This document shows positions 15,201 through 27,200 of a stretch of 64,000 nt of DNA, in pieces. A program made the translations under genes and the position numbers. Numbering within the stretch: the first letter of the stretch is position 1; every line of letters begins with the position of its first letter. Source of the DNA: Sphaerolaimus hirsutus (lineage: Eukaryota > Nematoda > Chromadorea > Monhysterida > Sphaerolaimidae); contig OZ038459.1 of the NCBI GenBank assembly GCA_964036195.1, positions 7,933,206 to 7,997,205 on the forward strand, given 5' to 3'. Under the pieces are notes generated by a model. That model worked only from the letters and a program-made list of their open reading frames with translations, was not told where the DNA came from and ran no database searches.

Positions 15201-18200
15201 AGGAGGTAGATAATTCATTCATGCAGGGAGGATAATTCAAGGGGTACGTAATTCATGCGGGGGGTTACTGCAAGGGGATGGGTAATTCATGCAGGGGGGG
15301 TAATTTGAGGGGATGGGTTATTCATGCAGGTGGGATAACTCAAGGGGATGGTAATTCATGCAGGGGGATAATTTGAAGGAATGGGCCATTCATGTGGGGG
15401 GTAATTCGAGGGGATGGGTAACTCACACAGTGGATAAGTCGAGGGGATGGGTAATTCACACGGGGGATAATTCAAGGAGATGGATAATTCATGGGGGGAT
15501 AATTCGAGGGGATGAGTAATTCATTGGGGGGGTAATTTGAGGAGGTAAGCATATTCGGTGGACATAACATTTGTATGGAAACCTACCATTACCCATCTGA
15601 ATAATGAATAAAAAATTATACAGTTTTTCATCATCATATTTCATTTTTAACACACCCAGTGGACAGCACACTAAGTATGGAAGCCTACCATAATTTGATG
15701 AATACAATCTTGTGATAAATTTTGTAATTAATTATTATTAATTATTCCATAGTAAAAACTAAATATTATGATAAATAACTCTATAATTTTTGGTTCATTA
15801 CTCAGATGTGTTATGGTAGGTTTTCATGCTAAGTGTGATGTCTGCCAAGTGTAATTCATTCACTTGGGGGGGGGGGGGGTTAATTCGAGGGGGTAGGTAA
15901 TTCATCCACCTCGGGGGTTTACTATGGGGAAGTATATAATTCATTCATGCAGGGAGGATAATTCAAGGGGTAGGTATTTCATGTGGGGGGTTACTGCGAG
16001 GGGATGGGTAATACACACAGGGGGGTAATTCAAGGGGATGGGTAATTCACGCAGGTGGGATCACTCAAGGGGATGGTAATTCATGCAGGGGCATAATTTG
16101 AGGGAATGGGTAATTCATGTGGGGGGTAATTCGAAGGGATGGGTAACTCACACAGGGGATAATTCAAGGAGATGGATCATTCATGTGGGGATAATTCAAG
16201 GGGATGAGTAATTCATGTGGGGAGGGGGTAATTCAAGGGGATAGGTAATTCATGGGGGGGTAATTTGAGGAGGTAGGCATACTCGGTGGACATAACACTT
16301 AGTATGGAAACCTACCATTACCCATCTGAATAATGAATAAAAAATTATACAGTTTTTCATCATCATATTTCATTTTTAACACACCCAGTGGACAGCACAC
16401 TAAGTATGAAAGCCTACCATAATTTAATGAATACAATTTTGTGATAAATTTTGTTATTATTCATCATTAATTATTCCATAGTAAAAACTAAATATTATGA
16501 TAAATAACTGTATAATTTTTGGTTCATTACTCCGATGTGTTATGGTAGGTTTTCATACTAAGTGTGATGTCTGCCAAGTATAATTCATTCACTTGGGGGA
16601 GTAATTTGAGGGGGTAGGTAATTCACCCACCTCGGGGGTTTACTATGAGGAGGTAGATAATTCATTCAACCAGAGGGGGGATAATTCAAGGGGGGGGTGT
16701 AATTTGAGGGGATGGGTAATTCACATGGGGGGATAACTCAAGGGGATGGTAATTCATGTGGGGGGGAAATTTGCAGGGGTGGGTGATTCACGCAGAGAGG
16801 TGATTTGAGGGGATTACTAATTCATGGGGGGTGATAATTTGAGGGGTTAATTCACACGGGGGTAATCCGAGGGAACACATAACTAATGGGGGGATAATTT
16901 GAGGGGATAGGTAATTCAGGCGGGGGGGGGGGGTAATTTGAGGTGGTAAGTAATTTACGCGGGGGGGGGGGGATAATTCAAGGCGTTAGGTAATTCACGC
17001 TGGGGGGGTTATTTGAGGCATTAGGTGATACACGCGGGGGGATAATTCGAGGAGGTAGGTAATTCACGCAGGGGGGGGGGTAATTCGAGCCGGCAGGTAA
17101 TTCACGCAGGGGGGGAGTAATTCGAGGAGGTAGATAATTCACGCGGGGGGGGATAATTCGAGGAGGTAGGTAATTCACGCGGGGGAATAATTTGAAGCGG
17201 TAGTGTCTTACGGGAGGCTGCCCTATATTTGCTCAAAATGGCGCAATTCAAACCTCATTCCAAAAATGATTACACTTGCCAATCCGTCCAAATGTTCGTT
17301 GTCGGTTCGCCCGGAATTCAACGAGGCTTTTTCGTTATATTTTTGTTGTCGGTTCGGTTTCTGTTGAACGAGGCTTTTTTGTTGGCACAGGCGAAATTTC
17401 TGTAAAATTTGTGCATTGTCGTGACAAAATGTCCATTGCCGACAGAAAAAAGTTTGCTGGCACAGCTCGCAGTGTAAACGCCGCTTAATTATTCAAACAA
17501 ATACGGCACATTGACCCCCTCTCGATGCGCTACAGATGGACTCAGTGGACGTGCCCTCGTTGGAAGTGTCGCTGGAGACCGATCACAGCGGCACTCGCGT
17601 GGCGGTGCCAACGGGCGCCGACGCGTCGCTCACGTCGTCATTTATGAGCGGCGTTCTCGGGGGCGCTTCTGTCACTGAAGGCAGTGTGGTTATCGGTGCG
17701 TCTTTTTGGGTTGGATTGAAATTCATAGATTGTCATAGATTTATTAGATGTGTGGATTTACTGCAGGCAACCGGTACACTAAGAAGCATGGGCCGCCACC
17801 GAATTCATCTCGTTCTAGGGCAGTTCATAATGCAATCAATGCACGCTCGCTGGGTTAGCTTTTTCCGCACACATTCACGCAGTTCATTCCAAACCCATTA
17901 AAATACATCGCAGCACCAAACAATGCCACATCACAGGCGCGAGCGCTCTACGCGCCGAGTTTTCACCTCCATTCGCACACGAGGCTGCAGTTCTACTCTC
18001 GCTGGCCAAACCGTCCAAGCAAATCACGATGCCAGTCGCCGACGGCGGCAAGTCGACAGTGAGCGCAGCCGATGCCAAACAGACCCAACTGCCCACTCTG
18101 GCAACTGGCCTGTCAGCTGCCATGTGGCTGCGAGTGGTGCCACCAGCTGCTGCGCGTGTGGATGTGCCCGCGGCTGCTGTGTCTGCCGATGGCATGTGTG

Positions 18201-21200
18201 GAATGGAGAGGCACCTGGTGACGCTGGGCACGGACAGTTTGTCATGTGGTTTTTTCGTCGGTGACAACGCTGGTCCGATCACAGTGAAGTTCGTTTTTCA
18301 CTCAAGCTTTCACGTTTCAATAATTCAATATGTTGGTGAAGTGAAGCGTAAATTATCACCTCCATGAATACCCCCCCCCCCCCACTTAAAAAACTGCCCC
18401 TCTTGAACAAATCCCCATTTGAATAACTACCCCCACTTAATAACTCTCCCTCTGTGATAGATGGAAAAATACAAATGAATATGAAAAACTCAATACCACT
18501 CAAAAATTCTGACGAAAAAATAACTCACTGGGGTCTTTTTCGAGGATATACAATAATACAATTACCAAGTTACAGTTTATTCTGCATCTTCGCACCGTGT
18601 TCAGGGTAGTGAGCCGTGGCGAAGTCGTTCAGACCAGACGAGCTCGGCAGGCCGCCTTACCCGTCAACAAATGGGTTCACTTCGTTGTGGGATTCATAGC
18701 TGACCGTGACCGGTTGAAAATTAACGTTCGTTTTTTTAAATCTGGATTATAAATGAGTGAAGGTTTTTGGTCTTATTTTGATATTTATCATACGACTGAA
18801 AAACTCACGCAGGTGGTCGCAGACGGCATCCGAAGCGACAAATTCGAACTGACCTGGTCGTTTGAAGGTGTTGACCGATCGACGCAATTCTCCGTTGGAT
18901 TGGGCTGTATGCTCAATGGACCCAGCGATAATGTCGGAAGCAGTAGCTTCGAACTGCACGTGGCCAACGTCGCGCTGTTCACAGGTTTGTTATAAGTGTT
19001 TTGAGCGCTTTTTCTTTATTGGGAATAAAGAGTGGTGGCTGTTTGTTTACGCAGCTTCACGAACGGGGGGGGAGCTCACTCCCTCCTAAATTGTTTTGTT
19101 ACAAAGTGACGGAATGGCGCCATGGCGCTTGCGCCATTTGTAAGCGCCAACACCATTTTAAAAATCACAAAATGACTCAAACAACCACTCACTCACCCCC
19201 TCAAAAGGCGTCCTCGACCGGCTGGGCAGTTGCATGCTGCGCTCTTTGGGCGGTCGATGTTTATCTGTGTCACGGACAGCCCACTGCTCGCTGCGGGCGT
19301 GCCTCACCCAGCCGCAGTTACTCACCGGCGCCGTGCTCAAAGCGGCGCAGAGTGATTTGACTACCTTGTTGCAGACTGGGCCGGAAGTGCTGGCTTCGTT
19401 GCAGGTGGGCGTGTAGTGATATTTTTTGTTGTCCTTGTTTTTTTGTTTTGTTTTTTTTGTGGAAATTGCTTTCAGCTCAAGATTCTGTGTATGCTCGGCG
19501 AACCGCAATGTATCCGCCCAAAATTATTTATGTCTTCGTCGATAATGCGCGAGCAGGATACTTATGTATTCACTTTCACAAAAAAGAAAAACATTTCAAA
19601 AAGAAAAAGGCGGAGTCATGTACAACTGTCGAATGCTTTTTTTCTGAAATGTTTTTTCTTTTTTCTGGAACAATTTTTATTTTATTAACGATGACGTCAT
19701 GATGGAGTGTTTCCTTCAGAAAAATGCATAGCGTGCGGACCGCCGAGTATACCTACAGTCTGAACTTTTTGTTAGACAACGCCTCACTATAAGGTGACAT
19801 TGACATTGTCATATTTTAGTTTACCCAAAGCGGTGACACGCTGTGTCACTTTTTTGTAACTTTCATTATCTGCGTCGCACAGGCGGCTCAAGTCGCGTGC
19901 TACAGTGCTTGGGCGCCCAAAGTCTACGGCGTGTACTACGATCATGCGACGACGGCCGCGCGGCGGCAGAAACGCTTGCAGCAGCGGCGCGCGCAGTGGC
20001 GTGCGGCTGAACCGGTGGTTGCCAACGTGCAGGCCGTGTTCGATGCTCTGGTCGCATTGGGCGGTGAGTTCATTCAGTGTGACCTGAATGGCCGAAATAG
20101 GGTTGGCCGGTGTTTTTTCAAATTAGTGCTTAAAAACCGTTTTTTAAAAGTGTCATTGAAAAAGAACGTTGTTTTTTTTGTTTGAAAACAAGGTCGTTGT
20201 AAAAACAGCGTTTTTTCATCCCTAAACCAAAACAGCGTTGGCATGCTACTATTCACATTTCACTAAATTCTATTCTCAGTTAGTAAAATGACACCTCTGT
20301 AATTAACAACGATCACTTTCCCAGGCGCCGGTTCCCTAGCGGTGCTTTTCGCCAGATCGGTGGACGGAGCCTCCTGCGAATTGTCGCAGTGCGCCGCCCT
20401 GCGCGCTTTGATGGAGGCGGTGTCTCGCTGCGCCAGGATCAGCAGGCAGTTTCAAGCGAACGATGGGTATGGCATGCTGTCGATCACTTTGGCCAGTCCC
20501 AATGCCGTGCTGGGACCACACTGGGTGCAGGTTGGTGCGGAATTTTTTTTTTTGAATTTTTTTTGCGCTGTGTTTTATTCGCAGGCATGTGGTCTTTTTT
20601 ATGCATTGCTCGTAGTCTGTCTGTATACTCTGGCAAACTTAACATATTTTTTTTATTGCGTTAAATATCAGGTGTATTTACAACATGTTACATATATAGA
20701 TAGATACATGCAAAACACTGGTACACCCACTCAATATACAAAACGACAGCATGAAAACTATATGGCGTGATAAATTGGAATCGTCAGACAAAACTCAAAC
20801 ACCGAACACCAGAATATGGAAAGGAACTGCTTAAGTCAAGAATAAAGCTGCTACATGGCTTATATTTCTTTTCTTTTTCAAAATATAACTATATAAAACC
20901 TTCACTTTCTAACTTTTTTAAAAGTTTGTCATAAAACGTGTTTTCAATGTTTTTTTCTGACGTAAAATGTAAGTCCTTTAAGAATAAGTCTGGTTAACTC
21001 TGTAAGAACACAAGACTTTTTAAGTGAAGTTTTGTAAGAATCTTTGATGTAAATAAGCAAAAAATTTGGTAGCCGTAATATTTTTCACGATTGATTCCCT
21101 TTTAATCAGTGTAAAATATTTATAGCTTCCTCACTTTTTCACAACTCTGCGAACACTCAAATGTAGAGTAGATATGTAAATATGTGCACTTGGGTGTTGT

Positions 21201-24200
21201 GTCGGTTTTCGATCCGCGAGTTGGTTAGAAAGATTGAAAGACGGCTAACTAAAAGAGTTTCTGCCAATTTCAGTCACCAAAATCCGTTCAAAATATTTGC
21301 CGACAAAATATATAGATGCAGTGGTGTTAATTTGTTTATATTTAGACTTTTACAAATCATAGACAGCAAAATTTTCGATGTTAGATATCGCATAGAGTTA
21401 CCTTGGGCACCCTTAGCAAACCCCCCTTTAATCACCCTCAAAATCCTGTAAACCTCCGATAAATCAATCCCTCACCCTCTAATCAGTAGAGATAACAGTC
21501 ACATTTTCCGTCTTGCTAGGGCTAGGCGTGTACAAATCATTGCCGCCCATGTTGGGCCGGCGCTGCCTAGCATAAGATGGACCGGTTCCGTTGCTTTCCT
21601 CCCCAACCTCGCTCTCCTCCAGTACGGGCGGGAAGCCCACGCTGATTCTTCTGGCGATTTCCTCCACCTGGGGGGGAGGGGGTTGGGTAAAATTGACAAT
21701 TTTTTGCGGACGTTTTGATTTGAAAAAGTGAAAATTGAATTGAGAAATTTAAATTCAGATTTTTTCGAAATCGTCCAAATTGGCGGTGTAGATCAAAAGT
21801 ATGTGTATGTTAAGTGTCACATAATGTATTGTTTTGTCTATTGTCCTATTAAAACAGTGTAAAACACCACTCAGTGCAGTTCCACCAGAAATTGATTTTA
21901 ATATTTTTTAAAGCAATTGGAAAATGGCCAACCCTACCTCGGGGCTCCTGGGGCCGCCCACCTCGGCCACGGAGAGTCGCTGCATTGCGAGTCGATTGCC
22001 GCCGACCGCGTGCATCCACCCGTGCCCGTAGGCGGTCAGCGGGTAGGACGGCTCGCCGTGGTGCCCCTGGGGAGGGGGGGGGGTTAGAGCGACGTTTTGG
22101 ATAGGCTTCAAACAGGATAGATTTTTCGGGAACGGGATCGGGACCTCAAAATCCCGAAATATTTCGGGATCGGAACCCCGTTTGGACAATAGTTTTTTGG
22201 CTGGACATTTTCAAAGTGTCCTAGATATTGCACTGTGTGCAGGTACCAATTTTCGGAAAAAAATATTCAGTAACCACAGTGGGGGTCGAATGTCAGAACG
22301 TGAATATCCAAAATTGAAAATATAAGTGATAATGAAATTTCGACGTGCTTCTTCCCACCCCACGCCAGAAATGTGTTCCTTCATAGTGTAAAATTAATAA
22401 AATAAGTGCCGTGGAAACTAACAATGTCCAAGCCTTCTTCCTCGGTGTCGGTGCTGACGCGGAACACCTTGAAGTACTTGAGCGCTCCGAACACGATGCC
22501 TATCAGGCCGCCCGACCAGACGATAATGGCCAGTGCGCCAAGGGCGTTTGCGCCCAGGCGTGTCCACGCGCCTTCGCCGCCGAAAACTATGCCGCCCTGT
22601 GTGATTGGGTGTTATTTCACTTGTCACATTGTAGACATGTTGACGTTGTAGAACATGTAAAAATAATTTATTTATTTATTTATTTTATGCCATGCCCATT
22701 TTTCCTTTCAACACAGCGCTCATTTACCGTATTTCCTCTAAATACCCCCCGTGGGTATTTTTTCATAGTGAAAATTTTGAGGGGGTATTTCGAGGGGGGT
22801 TCATTTCGTTGAATTCATAGTAAAGAATATGCTAGCTGCGATTCAAACTGGCAGCAATAAATACATCATGTACATTGCATATATGATGTTCATCATTCCA
22901 GACGGGGGTATTTCGCAGTGAGTTTGTAAATTTATAGTGGCCATTTTGAAGGGGGTGTAGTATTCTAGGAAATACAGTATAAAAAATATAACCTGCATAA
23001 TCCACGGGCTAATAAGTAGTCCAGCAAGTCCACCGCCCGCGTGCACGGCGACCGCGTCGATGGGGTCGTCGACTTTGACGACGACCATGGCGGTGCTGAT
23101 GCCGGCGCACGCCAGGCCGGCGAAGCAGCCCACCGTCACCGCGCCCCAGGGGTACAGCTTGTTGCAGGCGCAGCACGCGGCCACCATGCCTGCGCTTACA
23201 ATAGAATAGCAGACCCGTCATTTTGGGACCATACACACTAGTTGACATCGCAAATTCGTGTCAACTGAATGGCAACTAAATAATGCAAGAAAATTTTTGA
23301 AGCATCACACTCAACAGAAACAATGAAAATTAAGTGTCACGATACAAAATTAACTATTTATGCTCTATAACATAGGAAAGTTGAAATCATATAATTAACC
23401 GAAATTTTATTGAATTGAATTCAGTTGACACGAAGTTTGATATCAACTGGTGTTCAATGGGCCCATTGAATCCATTACAGCCACACCCAATACGTTTATC
23501 ACGTTTGAATTGTTCAAACATTCAACTTTGATTTTCTCAACAGGGTGGGCACTTTTTGAAAAAGCCCTTCATTTTTTCATTTTATCAACGCATTGTGGGC
23601 ATTAACGGCGCAAATATGAACGGATATTTTTAATTTACCTTATTTTTATGATTATTGCCAAAAATGGTTCAAATTGTCCGTGCAATCGACAACCGAAACA
23701 CACCCGCGAGCGCCGCGTTGATAGTCATCAGCAGCGACCACTTCTTTGACTTGAACAGCCTCTCGAAGCCCAACATGACTAGGGCGCTGCTGGCGCCTGC
23801 TAGCATCGTGTTGAACATCGACAGCGCCACGGCTATGCCATCTTCCCTCGTGTGGATCTGCAGCTGCGACCCGCCGTTGAACGCGAAAAAGCCGAACATG
23901 AGTATGAAGCCGCCCAGCGCGGCGAACGGCACCGAGTGCCCGCGGATTTCAATGTTCCTGTCCCAGCGGCCCGTGCGCGCTCCTGTGAGCGTGATTTGAT
24001 GTTGGATTTGTGCGGAAACGCATACATTTATTTGCACGCGCAAACTCATTTCTGCGATGATTAGTTTGCATTGAATGGCGCTGCGCACCACGTGCGCACC
24101 AAGTACACCACCAAAATTTGGGAAACTCATAAATATGTTTTAAACACAATCCTGTTTATCAGAATGGGGAGCCCTACTGTTGACGGCGATCAAAAATCAT

Positions 24201-27200
24201 TTATTATGGTAAACTCAGATGTGTTCAGTAGAGATTCATGTGTTTCCGAAGTTTCAGTGGTGTGCTAGCGTGCATGGCCACAATATGCAACAAATTCGTG
24301 TCTGTAAATTTATGCCTGGATGGCATTTTTTTACTTGTAGTGCTTTTTAGAATGCAAGCGTCAAAAATGATCACTTATCGATCTACTGGTCAATAAGTGA
24401 TCACTTATCGCTCACCCAGCAGCGCTGCTCCCACCAAAGCGCAGGTCCCTCCAGTCAAGTGCACCACCCCACTGCCAGCAAAGTCTGAATAGCCCAGCTG
24501 CGTCAGCCAGCCTTCCTCGGTCCAAGCCCAGTGCGTCACCACCGGGTAGATGAACGCTGTCAGCGCAGTTGAGTAGATGAAGTAGGCGGCGAACTCGCAG
24601 CGCTCGGCTAGCGCGCCGGACACGATCGTGGCGGCGGTGGCGGCGAACACGTACTGCGGCGGTGTTTGCGGTTTGGTGCGACTGGCTTGTGGCGCTTGTT
24701 TTGGGGGCCCATACACATGTAGTTGACATCGTAGATTTGTGTCAACTGAGTGTCAACTAAATAACACGACCAATTTTTAAAGAATCACACTTGACAGAAC
24801 CAATGAAAATTCACTGTCATGATGTAAAATTAACTATGCTGTATTGTATCACTTTGACAATTAAAATCACATTATTAACCAAAATTTAGTTGACAAATTT
24901 GATGTCAACTAGTGTGTGTGGGCCCAGTGTCACTCATCAAACGCTTACTATGCAAGATTATAAAAAACCATAACCACCTGGAAAAACCAGCTGCTGTACT
25001 TCTCCTCCTCCATAAACGCGGCAAAGAATTCGCCATAACCGATGAAAGTGCAGCTCGGCTCGCCATACGCGAATGCCCATCCCACGGACCAGTAGCATAT
25101 GGCGGCTATGCAGGAGTCTAGCACGTTTTTGATCAGGATGTTGGTGGTGTTCTTGGAGCGGACCGAGCCCGCCTCGAGGAACGCGAAGCCCGCCTGGTTG
25201 GGGGTATGGTATAATCGACCACATTTTGAAGGACCAAATATCTTATTTGTACATATCACGACGATTCGCTGTTCCGATTTTACCGTTCACCGATGTCTGA
25301 CAACGTCTCACGCCAAATTGGCGTAGTGCACACTAGCACACCGCCGAAATTTGGGAAACACATAAATTAGTTTTGAACACACTTGAGTTAACCAGAATGA
25401 GGAGTCTGTCAACTACTGTTGGTGGCGATAAAAAACATTCTGGCTAGCTCAAGTGTGTTCAAAACATATTTATGAGTTCCTCAAATTTCGATGGTGTACT
25501 AGTGTATTTACTAGTGTACTAGGCCGCCATATTTACAAACTGAATGTTGCCATGGCACTTCTGGTGCCAGTTCCGCAAGTGGAGAAGTCAGAAGAAAAGT
25601 GGCAAAAGCGAAGTGAAATGGCAAGTAACAAAATTAAAATTGAAAGTATAATTTCTCTTCGCTTTCGCCATTTTACTTCTCATTCACTTCGCTTTTGCCA
25701 TTTTACTTCGCCTTTGCCACTTTACTTCGCCTTTGCCATTTTACTTGTCACATCTCCATTTGCGGAACTGGCTCCTGGTCTCTCACCTGCATCAGGAATA
25801 CGCTGCATCCCATCACGCACAGGAAAAAGTGCGTCGACGAATCCTTTAATTCATTCAATTCCTGCACAAGCTGTGCTATATCCGGCATATTTGTAGTATT
25901 ATTCTGCTCCATGATTATTCGGCTGTTTATTTTCTTGAATATTTAGAATTTTAATTCTGCGAAAAAGGAAGTTTTCACGTAGAGCGGCATAAAAAGAACT
26001 ATCGCGCGTGTCTGTGTATCATATTTACTATCGCGATCGCGGTGCAGACTTTCAGCACAGTTGTTCAAATGTATTTTTAAATTTACTCGAAAAACACATA
26101 CTCGAGTACATACTGGGTAAATACATTTACATGGTATACTTAAAAAAAGTACCTGTACGCACTTGTACGCGTAATTTAGAAAAGTACACGTGTACAGAAA
26201 ATGTATTTCAGAAATTTCAAATCACAATTTTTTGTTGCTCAAATAAACAAATCTTGAAGAAATCATACATTTTCCTACAAAAATACGTTCTAATCATTCA
26301 AAAACGACATCTGTTATGTCTACCAGTGAAGATCGCTCTCACATATAGTAAAAAGTAGCAGCTTTAGCAGCTTTTACATTTTTTATGAAAAAGTACTACT
26401 TTTACAAATTCTATACAGAAAAGTACTCGGGGAAAAAGAAAAGTATTTTCCAGGGAAAAAAGTACTGGATTTTACATTTTCCTGGGAAAAAAGTATTTTA
26501 CATATACTTATACTTTGAAAAAAGTTGAATAATTTTAACAACTCTGACTTTCAGCGAGTCGTTTTCTCTAGATCATGCAACGAATTCCTACTCTCGGACA
26601 ACAGTCGCCTTCTACGGGCGGTGCAAAAGTGCAGTCCATGTCCGTGAAGTTGACTCGCGGGTGCCGGTGTGCCGTTAAAACTGTTTTTAAAGTTTTAAAA
26701 ATCGCGGTGATGCGGTGTGCGATACATGAGCCATACAAAATATGGAACTGACAAACTTGCGGCGTTCGATTTGCTGACGCAAAAAAACTAAAGCCACTGT
26801 TCGTTGTAGATGTCATTAAAAATTCCAGGGTATGCACATACGGCAAATCTCATCTCTCCCAATTTGTATCCACTTCTGCATACATAATCGCAAACTGCAT
26901 ATTCAAATACGTACCAAATAATTTTATGTATATACTGATGGTGAATAAACAGCCCATCAATCATGGACTTTGGCATGCGGAATTTTTGGTTTTATTTTTG
27001 TGTTTGGTGCGGCGTACACTTGCACCGTTATTTTTAGTACTTACAACGTGTTTTTACTGCAATTACAACGAATCCAAAATTGAATTCATAGTAAATACTT
27101 AAACATGTCTGTATGTATTTGATATGTATTTATTTGAAACGAAATTCAGGGGCCCTTGTATTTATCTTACCCCTAAGTTCCCCCCTCGTTAAAATGACTT

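Larger units (their letters stand above)
5362..17535. other. 12.2 kb LYST intron filled with repeats
   Basis: No exon was found on either strand. It holds a pair of inverted ends (5654, 17488), the foldback elements at 6957-8361 and 9341-12193, AT-rich debris at 12200-13860 and the minisatellite at 14035-17215. Poly-G/poly-C runs of 9-19 bases recur (5610, 9377, 15860, 16920). Confidence 0.7.

Noticed and set aside
14035..17215. Regularly spaced repeats as a CRISPR array
   Set aside because: Eukaryotic minisatellite: repeat and 'spacer' are both degenerate copies of one unit.
17923..18264. Alternative frames over the ConA-like exon (113 and 132 residues)
   Set aside because: Only the frame giving [20 protein letters not shown] fits the phases of both neighbours.
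26568..26846. 92-residue frame upstream of AMT on -
   Set aside because: No domain, no repeats of coding character, no splice continuity with AMT; may be 5' flanking DNA.
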